A stretch of DNA of 64,000 nt from Hemerocallis citrina (GCA_017893485.1 CM030366.1:75521227-75585226); one strand, 5' to 3'. Positions 1 through 9,699 are shown, numbered from the stretch's first letter. A program made the numbers and translations. Notes: generated by a model not told the origin, from the letters alone.

Positions 1-309
1 CCTAGAATGAATACCCCTGGCAAGAAAAGGAACGGGGATAAGTGGTGCCACTTTCATAGGGACTATGGCCACGACATGGATGATTGTCGGGCTCTCCAAG
101 AGGAGATCAAAGAACTCATACAGCGGGGACACTTGGCCAAGTTTGTCCAAAAAGACGGGGCCGATATTCCACCCCGAGGAGCCTACAAGCGAATAGAAAG
201 GCCAGCCGAGTTCAAAGATTCCAAATTGGGGGTCGTCCTCCACCTTATCCATGGAGATCCAATGGGGGGAGAACCAAACTCCTCCCAAGAGGCCTTCACC
301 CTATCGTAG
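1..309 (+). pseudogene. gag: E0 gag C-terminal fragment (Tat-type, CCHC-like knuckle)
   Basis: The reading frame is open from the first base of the window and stops at 307-309, so the true start lies outside. It contains the Tat-lineage zinc-knuckle variant W-C-x-F-H-x-D-x-G-H-D-x3-C near residues 13-27, then the L-H-x-I-H-G-x-P-M-G-G block that normally leads into the protease. The same blocks occur in the gag of Tat2 (34080-36359) and Tat1 (23555-24673). Here the frame ends within about ten residues of that block, where relatives run on into a retropepsin with D-N-G-S. The protease and all of pol are therefore missing. As a gag remnant it would have contributed to nucleic-acid binding in virus-like particles. 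It is not functional alone. Confidence 0.75.
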
Positions 310-479
310 AAGTAGGATTTTAGTTTTCAATAAGGCTGATGCTTATAACACGGCCAAAACGCATGTAATAATGGCTCGCCCTATCGAAGCGGCCACTTAG
401 TTTGTTTCAATAAAATTTAGCTTTTTCTATTGAAAATTATTGCATTTGCCTCATTTCTATCTCTTTGAGTCACATCTAT
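310..479 (+). other. E0 post-gag spacer
   Basis: An AT-richer non-coding stretch after the gag stop with an AATAAA-like string near 409. It joins gag to the tandem repeats. I see no further gene in it. Confidence 0.4.
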
Positions 480-1247
480 GACTCGTTAAATGGTAGTTGG
501 AGTCCAGCTTGTTCTACAGGGCTGCTCCCACAACTTGCTAAGCTCAAAAGATGAATTTGGAGTCCAACACTTGGCCGACCCCGCTTTTAGCTGCTTGCAA
601 ACAAGCAAGTGCGAAGCAGCTCACCATTCAGAATTGCTCCTACAACTCGTTAACCCCCTCAAACAACAAGTTTGGAAACCAACACTTGGTTCGATGCCAC
701 TTTAGCCGCTTGCAAACGAGTAAGTGTGAAGTAGCTCACCATTCGGAATTGCTCCTACAACTCGTTGAAATTCTTAAAAACAAAGTTCGGAGTCCAACAC
801 TTGGTTTGACGCCGCTTTAGCCGCTTGCAAACAAGCAAGTGCAGAGCAGCTCACCATTTGGAATTGCTCCTACAATTCGTTGATATCTCCGTAACAACTA
901 GTTCGAAGTTCATAATCATAGTTCAAAGTTGCCCTCACAGCTTGCAAGTGTGAGGTTTCGGGGCTCAAAACGAACATTCATACTACTCCCACTACTGGTT
1001 AAATTTTGCAACAAGCAAGTTCGGAGCTCAACTCTCCCCTAGAGTTGCTCCTCAAACTTGTATCTCAAACGTCTCTCTCCTAGAGCCTGATGATGTTCTT
1101 CTCCCAACTCGCCTCCCGAGTGGCCTTCTTTCAAATGATTTCGGAGCTAAAACTCTCCCCTAGAGTTGCTCCTCAAACTCGTCTCCCTAACAACTCTCTC
1201 TCTTAGAGTCTGATGATGTTCTTCTCCCAACTCGCCTCCCGAGTGGC
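480..1247 (+). repeat. E0 3'-region tandem repeats (two unit types, about 115 and 121 bp)
   Basis: The first units carry a core of the type GGAGTCCAACACTTGG at about 496, 555, 668 and 785, with a decayed copy near 901. The spacing is about 113-117 bp. A second unit begins with TCGGAGCTCAACTCTCCCC near 1018 and 1138. The array continues at 48160-48310 after the AC insertion. The core is shared with the Tat1 array at 9700-10270 read on the opposite strand. Tat-lineage elements are known for variable 3' untranslated regions that hold tandem repeats. Confidence 0.8.
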
Positions 1248-1919
1248 TGTCACGTCCCGCTTCTCAAAAAGAGAATACAAAATACGGATACGTGACTAAG
1301 CCCAGTGAATGATTTTCAACATCCATAAGCTGTCAGGATCTTTCCAATATTTCACAAGAAAAATCAGAGTCGGAAGCAAGAGAAGTCAACCACACATGCA
1401 CATATGAATCAACATACCAACAGGAATTTACTTGAAACAAAATACATTAATCTCAAATAAACCAGATCTGGACAAGGCAATAATCTTGGGTCACATTGCT
1501 CAATACAAAATAATCCAAGTAATCAAGTACAATTATTCAAATAAGCAACAAGAAATAATAATAGCAAAACTCCAGCATCTAAAATCTCATATCACCCACT
1601 CCATCAGGCTGTTGATCACCATAATCTGCAATTGAATAAACTGCAGGAAGATGACAAGAAAACAAAATGCCCACCAATGCAAGTTACGGGCCGCTTGTAG
1701 TGCAAGCACAAGTACATGGAGAAGATAAACAAATAGTATGATAACAAAATAGGATAACTAACATGAATCAGGAATAAAATCAAGTAACATGATATGTTAA
1801 CAGGTACAGGTAACATTTATCAAATGCCAAGCAAGCAGGTAAATAGGTAAACAGATGAACATGTAAATAGGTAATCAGGTATAAAGGTAACATGTATTAG
1901 GCAAGCATGTAACAGGTAT
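1248..1919 (-). repeat. AC solo LTR, first segment
   Basis: The 3' terminal part of the AC LTR read on the - strand. It aligns by eye with 28076-28860 of solo LTR B, beginning with the TGTCACG terminus followed by CCCGCTT. From about 1790 it degenerates into short repeats of the type AACAGGTAA. It ends at the GGTAT target of Tat1. No gene. Confidence 0.8.
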
Positions 1920-2509
1920 TATTACCGTTGATTTCGGTGTGGGGGTAAACAGATGAGATTTGTGAGTTCAAGAAAAACCTGAACAGCGGATCCAAGCCTT
2001 CTGATTCCTGCCGCAACCTGCAAGGAAGTACGAGACACCGGGGTTGATCCCGGCGACGCACCCTCCGACGCTCTTGTCAGTAACCAGAAGAGATTAAGAA
2101 AGAGCTTAAGGTGGAAAAAGAGTGATTACCTGGTCACAGTGGTAGAGGGAAGGTATTTATAGTCGCCAGGAGAGTGATTAGGGACTTGATTCCCTGTGTA
2201 ACTGCCAGGAGTAAAATCCTCACAGTCTGTTTAGGAAACTAATCCCTGATTCCCGGAGAGAGTAAATCAGGCCCATTGACCTGGTCAGATCAGTGACCCT
2301 GATTTGCCTCTTGTTGGTCTGGGTTCGCCTCGGGTCGAGACCCGTACCCAATTGGAGTGGATCCGTTTGTGGGTTATTGGATCTGTGAGAAGGAGATCTA
2401 ATACCCGTTTCGGACCAATTTGTATGTGAAACTACCGTTTTACCCCCGAGCTTCAAGATTCGCGCCCAATCTGGACGGTTCCGATTTAACCCCATTTTTA
2501 GCCATATCA
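1920..2509 (-). repeat. Tat1 3' LTR
   Basis: It pairs with 26066-26654. In element orientation it starts TGATATGGC and ends GGTAATA, where the other copy has GGTAACA, so the terminal C was lost by a C-to-T change. A TATA-like string (CTATAAATACC on the - strand) lies near 2152-2162 and would drive element transcription in the 5' copy. Confidence 0.92.
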
Positions 2510-2526
2510 CGAGCCCCCCACTCCTA
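2510..2526 (-). promoter_or_regulatory. Tat1 polypurine tract
   Basis: On the - strand the bases next to the 3' LTR read GGAGTGGGGGGCTCG. Matching tracts precede the LTRs of Tat2 (42147-42163) and E0 (50388-50406). In the family this is the plus-strand DNA primer. Confidence 0.8.
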
Positions 2527-2924
2527 AAGACTGAGTGTGATTAGCCTTTGAGGAGTAGTTTAATTGTTTTAGTGGCTAGTGGAGTTGTATCGGAGTCCAA
2601 ATGGAGGATTTTGATTCTCGAAGGGGGTAGTGAGGTAATTTTTTGATGCCATGTGTTGTTCTCTAGCCATATCGAGTATTTGACGGCTTTTATCTATTTT
2701 TCGGACTATTTATTTAATTTTGCGATGTGTTTACTAATCGTTCGGGGGCCTTAATAGTACATTCTAGGCAATAATTGTTCGTTCAGGGGCTCAAAAATAT
2801 ACCCCCAAATTTTTAATTATTTTCTAGAATTTTTAGTTCATTTTCCCAAATTTTTAGCAATTTTTTGCAATTTTTAAATAAATAAAACGATTTAAATAAA
2901 TAAAAAATGATTTTAAATACCGAT
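2527..2924. other. Tat1 non-coding, AT-rich spacer
   Basis: Between the purine tract and the direct-repeat block. AT content is high, especially from 2780 to 2915. No ORF, hairpin or known motif was recognised. Confidence 0.4.
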
Positions 2925-4760
2925 TTATGACGTGGCTCGATCTGGGCCGTTGATCATGGATGAGCACGAATTTCTGAGAGATCCAACGGTTGTTATCGCT
3001 CGGAAGCTTTTTTCTCCGTTTGCGAGCTCGGGATGGCGCTTGCTCGGCCGCCGACCGGAGGCAAGGGGGTTCGGCTGTCCGAGCGACGTGGCGCAATCTG
3101 GGCCGTCGGATGGTGGTACGTCTCCCAAGAAAATGCTATCTTGTCTTTTAGCGCACGTGGCTTAATCTGGACCGTCCATCATTAGAAGCACGAATTTCTG
3201 AGAGATCCAACGGTCGTAGTTGCTCGGTGTCTTTTTTCTCCGTTTGCAGGATCGGAAAGGCACTTGCTCGGTAGCCGACCGAAGGCATGGGGTTTCGGCA
3301 GTCCGAGCGACGTGGCACAATCTGAGCCGTCGGATGACATGGAGCAAGTGCAGGCTCGGACAGGCACTTGCTCGGCAGCCGACCGAAGGCATGGGGTTTC
3401 GGCAGTCCGAGCGACATGGCGCAATCTGAGCCATTGGATGACGACATGCATCTCGAGACGAGCACATTTCACAAGAAAATACTATCTTGTCGTTTAGTGT
3501 CCTCGGCGAGATCTGGGCCGTCTGATCGAGATCTTACACGAAAGTTGAGGAGAAAATGAGTTTTCTCCGTTTGCAGGATCGGAAAGGCACTTGCTCGGCA
3601 GCCGACCGAAGGATTGGGGTTTCGGAAGTCCGAGCGACGTGGCGCAACGAGTTTCAAGACGGTCCTGTTCCCAAGGGCATAATGGTGTCCCGGGATTTGT
3701 GCGGCGTTCCATCTTCCCGGGGTCATTAAGAGTGGTGCCCCTCAATTAATGCGTGGCGTTTCAACTTCCGAGGGTCATAATGGCCGAATCTTGGAGGGTA
3801 GCTTATAAGTACCCCATTCCCTTTGTCATTTTAATCGCAACAATGTTGAGTTTTAGCCCTCGGAGGCATCTGCTTTGGGTGGTTGCTCTTCGGAAGGACG
3901 GGTGGTCGTTCTTCCACCATGGTCTTCTCCTGACTCTGACGGCCCCGATGCGGATGTCAGGGTCAGGGGAGATCATGGTGGAAGAAGTGATGACCAAAGT
4001 CCGGATTCGGGGGACCATGTGTTTCGGAAGGACGGGTGGTCGTTCTTCCACCGTGATCTTCTCCCGATTCTGACTGCCCCGATGTGGGTGTCAGGGTCGG
4101 AGAAGATCATGGTAGAAGAGGTGATGACCCAAGTCCAGATCCGAGGGACTACAGCTTTGGAATGATGGGTCTCTTCCTATTCTGTCTTCCTTCCGGGCTG
4201 ACGGCTTCTGATGGTTGTCAGCCCGAAGGAGTTAGAGATGGGAGGCGCGCCGATCTGCTTTTGACCGGGCCCTGTGGGTCGGCGGTTTCTCCCTAATCCC
4301 TAAACAATTCGTGGCTTCGGCTCCGAGGCCGGGGGCTTTGTTTTGCTCATGGGTGAGAGGAATGCCGGCCGAGACCTGGGGCTTGGGGGGCTCGCCGAAG
4401 GCGGTGCCTTAAAACTTTGAATCTAATTTTTTTCTGGCTTCTTTAGATAGAGGTGGAGACCTGAGGGCACGGTTGTCCGAGCGACATTTAGGGCCGTCGG
4501 ATGGGCACTTGCTCGGTTGGCCGGCCGGAGATGTGAGGGCACGGTTGTCCGAGCGATTTGGCGCAATCTGAGCCGTTGGATGGTGGTGCAAATCTCGAGA
4601 TGGGCTCAGTTTCCAACAAAACGCTATCTTGTCGTTTAGCGTCGTCTGCGAGATCTGAGCCGTCTGATCGAGATCATACACGAACGTTGAGGGGAAAGTG
4701 AATTTTTCCCGTTTGCAGGCTCGGAATGGCACTTGCTCGGTAGGCGGACCGGGCCCTTTG
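2925..4760. repeat. Tat1 direct repeats of the ATCTGGGCCGT / CACTTGCTCGG type
   Basis: A composite unit recurs with variations: a segment like GATCTGGGCCGT, then AAGAAAATGCTATCTTGTCG, then TTTCTCCGTTTGCAGG, then CACTTGCTCGGCAGCCGACC. Copies of the last segment sit near 3039, 3258, 3365, 3588, 4506 and 4729, with one more near 9553. The block lies upstream of the antisense gene promoter. Small ORFs here on both strands are repeat shadows. Confidence 0.75.
3911..4229. repeat. Three successive hairpins in a 134-bp duplicated unit
   Basis: Inverted repeats at 3911-3940/3956-3984 and 4045-4074/4090-4118 have nearly complementary arms of about 29 bp and loops of about 15 bp. A third at 4189-4202/4217-4229 has arms of 13-14 bp and a similar loop. 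The first two lie in a direct duplication with period 134 bp (TTCGGAAGGACGGGTGGTCG near 3888 and 4022). Confidence 0.7.
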
Positions 4761-4922
4761 CTGCTGGGTTCGGATCGCGCGTAGCTCGGGTTTGGATCCT
4801 GCTGTGCCGAGCTACTTGACTTGGTGAAGAGACAAAGTCGTGTTGGGCCTTCTCGACGTTTCGAGAGTGGCCCAAAAGTCGCGCCCTTACGTTTGGAAGT
4901 CCAAGGGACGTTCCTTTTTTAC

Positions 4923-4929
4923 TATAAAT
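4923..4929 (+). promoter_or_regulatory. TATA box of the Tat1 antisense gene
   Basis: TATAAAT lies 199 bp before the ATG at 5122 and is followed by a pyrimidine-rich leader ending in a Kozak-like AAAATGG. Tat2 has the same box on its antisense strand (39897-39903), about 212 bp before its start codon, which supports a real promoter. Confidence 0.6.
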
Positions 4930-5121
4930 CTTCACTCCCCCTCAATCCAAGTCTCATTATTCACTTTTACTCTCTTTCTCCAGTTTTTACTTTCACCTTC
5001 GAAGTTTTTAGCTCCTTGGTGGCGCTGCTAGCTGTCGCGGCAAGGCGTTCTTTGCCTCCGGTGAGCTTTTCCGACCGTAGCTGTCACTTCAAGGTCAGTC
5101 TCCTTCCTCTTTCTTTAGAAA

Positions 5122-6112
5122 ATGGTTAAGATTACTTCCTCGGATGAGACCCCCACCTCGGAGCAAGCCGTAGGCCGAGCGGGCAAAGGAAAGGAGGTAG
5201 TGGAGCCGACCGATCAGAGTGTCGTTCGGCCGAACAGAGAGGGCGAAGTAGCCGAGCCACCTCAGGAGGTCGCGGTGGTGTCTCAGAAGGGTAAAGGAGT
5301 GGTCACGATCATCGAGACGCCGAAGACGGCGGGGGCGTTCGGTCGGCAGCCTATTGCTCTGTCGAGTGTGGGAGGCGTTCGGGATTATGCCGAGGAAATC
5401 TTGGAGAAGGTGACCCAAGGCACGGCCAAGTCAGTGGAGGAGAATGAACCGAGAGAGTTGTCCGAGGTGGACCATACCATCTCGTCTCTTACGGAGGCCG
5501 ATCTACATCTGATCCGAAAGGGGTTCCAGATTCCCGTCGAATACGGGCTACTCCTCCCCGGACCAGGCTTCCGAGCCAACACGAAGTCTTCGACAGACGT
5601 GTGCGTCTTTCCTGTCGACTCCCTCTCCGCCGGGCTCCGCTTTCCCCTTCATCCGTTCATAGCCGACGTCTTGAATTGGTACGGTTTGAGCCCCGCCCAG
5701 CTGATGCCGAACACCTGGAGGCACGTCATGGTGTTTGTTCTTCGGTGCCAAGAGATCGGCGCCGTACCGAGCATGTTTCTCTTTCGGAGCCTTTACCGCC
5801 CCTGTCAGCCAAACCGAAACGAACAGAGGTTCTATCTTTCGGACGGGCGTGAAGTTGATCGAGAACCCGGACTCAATCAAACATTGGAAGGAGAAGTATT
5901 TCATCATCCGAGCCCCCGCGCCGTGGGCGATACCGATAGTTTGGGCGAAGGATGGCCTGCCCAAGCGAGCCAAGAAGGAGCCGGTGCTGAGTGACGAGGA
6001 AGCAGAGGTCCTCAAGAAGCTCCTCGCTCTGCCAGCGCTAAGCTGAAAAGATATTACCGAGGAGGCTGTGTTCCGAGGGGGTCTCAGTCCGATCGACCCT
6101 AGTACGCTTCTG
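5122..6112 (+). pseudogene. Tat1 antisense gene, exon 1: Transposase_28-like (putative gypsy-type transposon) domain
   Basis: The frame opens at the ATG at 5122 and is clean to about 5780. Residues 1-110 are charged and low in complexity. Residues 150-215 contain the block V-F-P-V-D-(S/A)-x-x-x-G-L-R-x-P-x-H-P-F followed by L-N-W and N-(T/S)-W-(R/K), typical of the plant Transposase_28 family found in gypsy elements. Around 5785-5850 the conserved sequence moves to the next frame, giving the D-S-I-K-H-W-K-E-K-Y-F block at 5877-5910. That is one frameshift, and a stop follows at 6044. A likely donor (CTG|GTATTT) lies at 6113. The gene runs opposite to gag-pol. The biochemical role of the family is unknown to me. 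Tat2 (38515-39685) and 54334-54654 hold homologues. Confidence 0.7.
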
Positions 6113-6179
6113 GTATTTATACTCTTTGCTTAAAGTTCATGAAAATTTTTATAAGTTTTTTCATTCGGCTTGTGCAGAG

Positions 6180-6688
6180 ACGATGAAGATGGACTATAAG
6201 GCTTTGATGGCAAAGGCCAGGGCGGCGGAGCAGGAGACGAGGAAGAAGAGGCCTTCGGCGGCGCCTCAGGGCGGCCGAGCCCCGAAGATACCGTCGGTCG
6301 GGAAGACAAGTGACCTGCAGAAGGCTGTTGTTCCGGGAACTTGCCCCGAGCAGGAGAAGCCCGCGGCTACGGATCCTCCAGCTTCCGGTGTGCCGGTGCC
6401 AACGGTGGAGGGGATGCAGCCGGCTCGTCGAGCGGTGCATTCGGTGTGAATGAGGTGCTGTCCCTCCAAGTTCCGCCCCTCACTGCCGAGGCGGAGAAGA
6501 TCTTGACCGAGCGGCATAAGCAGATCTTCGTCCCTGATTGGCAGGTGATGAATGTCGACGGCTTCTTGGGCGACGGCAACATCTACATGGAAGCGGTGAG
6601 GCACCTGCCGACCCCAAAGGATCGAGCGGCCCTAAAGGCCGGGCTGGCAGGAGAAGCCACGATGCAGATCGCTCGGAACACAATGTCG
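6180..6688 (+). pseudogene. Tat1 antisense gene, exon 2 (basic linker and P-D-W segment)
   Basis: It follows a short intron of about 65 bp with a pyrimidine-rich end at TTGTGCAG|AG (acceptor near 6177-6179). The first part encodes M-D-Y-K-A-L-M then a Lys/Arg/Ala-rich stretch. A frame change occurs between about 6340 and 6420. The second part carries I-F-V-P-D-W and L-P-T-P-K-D-R, matching Tat2 exon 2 (W-A-P-D-W and L-A-T-P-R-D-R) and the fragment at 53996-54412 (F-R-P-D-W). It ends at the strong donor TCG|GTAAGT at 6689. No known domain was recognised. Confidence 0.6.
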
Positions 6689-6811
6689 GTAAGTGGACCG
6701 AACTCTTTCTCATTGCAACTTTTTCTGAGATTTTCTAAGTTCCTGCGTTCGGACTTTAACAGCTTATTCTCTTTTCAAACCCTCTGCCACTTTAACTTCC
6801 TGCTCGAGCAG

Positions 6812-7445
6812 TTTGCGAGCAAGGAACAGGAGTATGACCGGGAGAGGGCAGAGCGCGTCAAAGCTACAAAGCTGCTCGATGCAGAGCACTCCTCTCGTCA
6901 AAAAGGGCTGCCGAAGTGGCAGGGTTGGAGAAGCAGTTGGCTGACGCCATTTAGCTGTCGAAGGACACGGCAGCCAAGCTCGAGGCCTCGGAGAAGGAGA
7001 ACGCCGAGCTGAAGCAGGAGCTGGCCAATGCTCGATCGGAGATTGAAAGGGCTCGGAAGAGGGTCGAAAAGATCATGGCCAAGCACCGGTCTAAGGTGGC
7101 AAAGGCGAAGAAGGCTGTCCAGGAGGAGGCCGAGCACCACATGTTCAAGAACATGGAGGATGCCTACGGCCGAGCCCTGCTCCATGTCGCTGCTCGGAAT
7201 CCAGGTTTCGACACGTCCTCCTACCGTTTCTACGACCCCGTGGAGGGGGAGGAGGAGGTTCCCCAGGGGATGCTCGGCCCCGAGGGACAGACGGACGGTG
7301 TCGAAGGCCCGGGTGAGACCGAGGCCGAGGATGAAGAAGAGGACGACTCTGAGGAGGAGAGTGGGAGCAAGGAGAGGACGAGGACGAGGGCGAGGATAAG
7401 GCCGAGGGGTCGACGGACCCGAACGACAAAAAGGTCGACCCCTGA
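6812..7445 (+). pseudogene. Tat1 antisense gene, exon 3: coiled coil with acidic tail
   Basis: It starts after the acceptor GAGCAG| at 6811, giving a 123-bp intron. It encodes a Glu/Lys/Arg/Ala-rich heptad-like segment with one frame change near 6905 and an in-frame TAG near 6953, then a continuous coiled coil and a segment with Y-G-R-A-L and F-D-x-S. The last 50 residues are strongly acidic and end at a TGA near 7443. A second frame (7075-7542) runs further but becomes Arg-rich and is less likely. The homologous Tat2 exon lies at 37440-37916 on the - strand. Confidence 0.6.
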
Positions 7446-7655
7446 CTCGGTTGCCTCTTTAGTCTTTTGTTGTTTTGTTTCTTTTTGTAAGCCTAATTGC
7501 GGACTGGCCACCGCTCTTGTAAAACTTTCTTCTCGGTTTTGAATGAAAACAGTTTGTTTGGCCAAAATTTATCCAAGTGTTGAGTCTCGGATTTGTGTTT
7601 GATTAGGCGTAGAATTCTCCAAGTGTTGGGTCTCGAATTTATCTCTGCTTTTCAG
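7446..7655 (+). other. Spacer with CAAGTGTTGG-type motifs and 3' splice-like end
   Basis: After exon 3 it holds GAATGAAAAC (possible weak polyadenylation context) and two copies of CCAAGTGTTG followed by TCTCG at 7573 and 7617. It ends in the acceptor-like CTGCTTTTCAG at 7655. The motif resembles the core of the Tat1 tandem array. Confidence 0.45.
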
Positions 7656-8495
7656 GTGAAGTTCGGTCCGATCACGGAGGTTGCACACCTTCGTAAGGAG
7701 CTGGCCAAAATGAAAGGCGAGCTCTCGAATAGCCGACAGAGGCGGTTTCTCATGTTCTTGAAGCTGGAGGAGACGAAGGCAGCTGTGAGGGGGTATTGTC
7801 ACGAGTTGAAGCAACTGCAGAAGCAACCCCAAGCTCCTTGTCCCGAAGGTGAGGTCGAGTGGCTTCGTAGAGAGCTTGCCATCGCCGAGCGGAAGAACGA
7901 CGAGCTCTCGGCTAAGATCCGACACATGGAGATAGCGGAGCAAGGTCGCTCGGCGGAAGAAGAGAAGCTTGCTTCCGAGCTGGAGAAGGCATCGTCCGAG
8001 CGCAAGAAGTTGTTGGCCGAGGTCGACAGGCTTAGGAGGATCACGATAGATAGGGGGATCGAGGTCACCCACTTCCGACGGCTCGCAACCGATAGCACCA
8101 ATGCCTCGGGCTCGTCAAGGCCTCCTCGTTTGAAGAAGTTGGCGAAGGACGACATTTTGAGAGACAGAATCATTGAACTGGAGGAAGAGGTCGCGTCACT
8201 CAAGCCTCTGCCGGAGAGGGCCAACGTCCGCAGTACATCGTGCACTCGCGAAGAGAGCGAGAGAGGGATCACCTTCTACGAACTTGCGATGCATTTGCCT
8301 GTGGCTCGGCGGAGCCCTGCTGACGCTCAGAGTAGTGTAGCCGTCTCGTCTAGTGGTGCCTCGGTCGGCGCCACAGTTAGGGTCAGCAGCGAAGGGGGGT
8401 CACGCTTTGTTGGTTTGGGATCGAGCTCGGAGGTCAGGCCTCGTCGTCCTCGCGTTTCCTTGAACCAAAGCGTTCCCCTTCCGAAGAGGCCCTGA
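7656..8495 (+). CDS. Tat1 second antisense ORF, coiled-coil protein
   Basis: The open frame begins upstream at 7593, but the conserved part probably starts after the TTTTCAG at 7655, as an exon of the same transcription unit. About 280 residues are visible. Two long coiled coils (roughly residues 10-60 and 85-170, rich in Glu, Leu, Lys and Arg) are followed by L-R-R-I-T-I-D-R-G and a Ser/Gly/Arg-rich tail ending in TGA at 8495. The L-R-R-(I/V)-T-(I/L)-D-R-G motif is also in the Tat2 minus-strand ORF at 36994-37257, so this part is a conserved piece of the antisense module. No catalytic motif or membrane segment is present. I do not recognise a function. Confidence 0.6.
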   Translation: MKFGPITEVAHLRKELAKMKGELSNSRQRRFLMFLKLEETKAAVRGYCHELKQLQKQPQAPCPEGEVEWLRRELAIAERKNDELSAKIRHMEIAEQGRSAEEEKLASELEKASSERKKLLAEVDRLRRITIDRGIEVTHFRRLATDSTNASGSSRPPRLKKLAKDDILRDRIIELEEEVASLKPLPERANVRSTSCTREESERGITFYELAMHLPVARRSPADAQSSVAVSSSGASVGATVRVSSEGGSRFVGLGSSSEVRPRRPRVSLNQSVPLPKRP

Positions 8496-8670
8496 TCATG
8501 TCGTTTTATGTTTCTTCTGGCTGTTGTAAAACTCTATTGTAGGGTCGGTCTTGTTGTATGTAGAGCTATTATATCTGAATACGAATCTGAAAGTTTGACT
8601 GGAAAATTCTTCAAGTGTTGGACTTCGGAAGTGTATTGAAATTTTGCTATTCGTTTTCCCTTCTTTTCAG

Positions 8671-9123
8671 CTCGTGGTGGCAGCCCAATACACTGATTCC
8701 AACAGCTCGGACGATGAAGTTGAAACCGAGGTAACCTCAGGGGCGACGAAGTCGCGCTCGACGAAGTGCCGAGAGCGGCTTTATGGTGTCGAGCAGGAGT
8801 TACGCCGAGCTGAGAGCGAGCGGGCCCACCTTCAGTCCGTCCTCGGCCAACGAGACGCCGAGATCCAAAGTCTGGAGAGTAGGATCATCGAGGCGACCCC
8901 CGTAGGAGAGGACGAAGACTCGCAGACTGCTTTTAGCAACGCTCTTCGGGTCCAGTGTATTCGGCACAACCAGTCGAAAATATTAGCCGAGCGGGACGAT
9001 TTGCTCTTTGAGATCCATCACTTGCAGACCATGGAGGCGAAGCTTCGGAAGGAGGCGGAGGAGCTATCAGCCGAAGTGGATGGACTGGCGACCGAACGGA
9101 TCAGTGAAGACATTTATGTTTAA
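8671..9123 (+). CDS. Tat1 third antisense ORF, coiled-coil protein
   Basis: An open frame runs from 8644, but the TTCTTTTCAG acceptor-like site ending at 8670 suggests the coding part starts there. About 150 residues: an acidic N-terminus, then an uninterrupted Glu/Arg/Leu coiled coil to the TAA at 9121-9123. A further CAAGTGTTGGAC motif lies upstream at 8612, the same layout as before the second ORF. About 90 bp after the stop, ATTAATAAAATTTC (near 9210-9223) looks like a polyadenylation signal. Function unknown. It may be a terminal exon of the gene that begins at 5122. Confidence 0.55.
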   Translation, partial: LVVAAQYTDSNSSDDEVETEVTSGATKSRSTKCRERLYGVEQELRRAESERAHLQSVLGQRDAEIQSLESRIIEATPVGEDEDSQTAFSNALRVQCIRHNQSKILAERDDLLFEIHHLQTMEAKLRKEAEELSAEVDGLATERISEDIYV

Positions 9124-9212
9124 AGACCAAGTGTAGTGGGTCGGCGCTGTATTTTTTGTTTTCTAATACTTTGTAACCATGGAAAGATTGATTTGTATTG
9201 TGTCCCGATCAT

Positions 9213-9219
9213 TAATAAA
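9213..9219 (+). terminator. Putative polyadenylation signal of the antisense transcription unit
   Basis: AATAAAA lies 90 bp downstream of the last antisense stop codon in a T-rich context. Confidence 0.45.
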
Positions 9220-9339
9220 ATTTCTTTTAATAACTAGCATATCTTTCGTTGCTCTGCGTATTTATCTCGCTTGTAAGTGTGTTAGTCGTGTCAAGGTTTA
9301 CGAGCCGAGCGTATAGTGCCGTCGGTAAGAATCTCGAGG

Positions 9340-9590
9340 CGAACCCGTTCCCATGGGCACACTATCTTGTCGTTAGCGGCACTGAGAAGATCTGGGCTGT
9401 TGGATTTTGTCACGAATCTCGAGACGGCTCTGTTCCCAAGAAAATGCTATCTTGTCGTCTAGCATTGCTGGCAAGATCTGGGCCGTCCGATCGAGATCCT
9501 ATGCGAAAGTTGAGGAGAAAGTGAGTTTTCTCCGTTTACAGGCTCAGAATGGCACTTGCTCGGCATCCGACCGGAGGCAACGTGATCTGA
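9340..9590. repeat. Downstream copy of the 2925-4760 repeat
   Basis: It includes AAGAAAATGCTATCTTGTCG near 9437, GATCTGGGCCGTCCGATCGA near 9474, and TTTCTCCGTTTACAGG and CACTTGCTCGGCATCCGACC near 9525-9572. The order matches 4615-4752. The antisense gene block therefore sits between two direct copies. Confidence 0.75.
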
Positions 9591-9699
9591 CCCTTCTTCT
9601 TGGGGCTTCTGCCTCCGTGACAAGATGGCACGGGTTGTGGTGCCGAACAGTGCTTCGGTCTCCCTCTTCTTGCGAAGTCGAGGGGTGAGCCGAGCTCTT

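Noticed and set aside
5548..6015. 155-codon - strand ORF opposite the Tat1 antisense exon 1
   Set aside because: The + strand frame has the family motifs; this is its complement.
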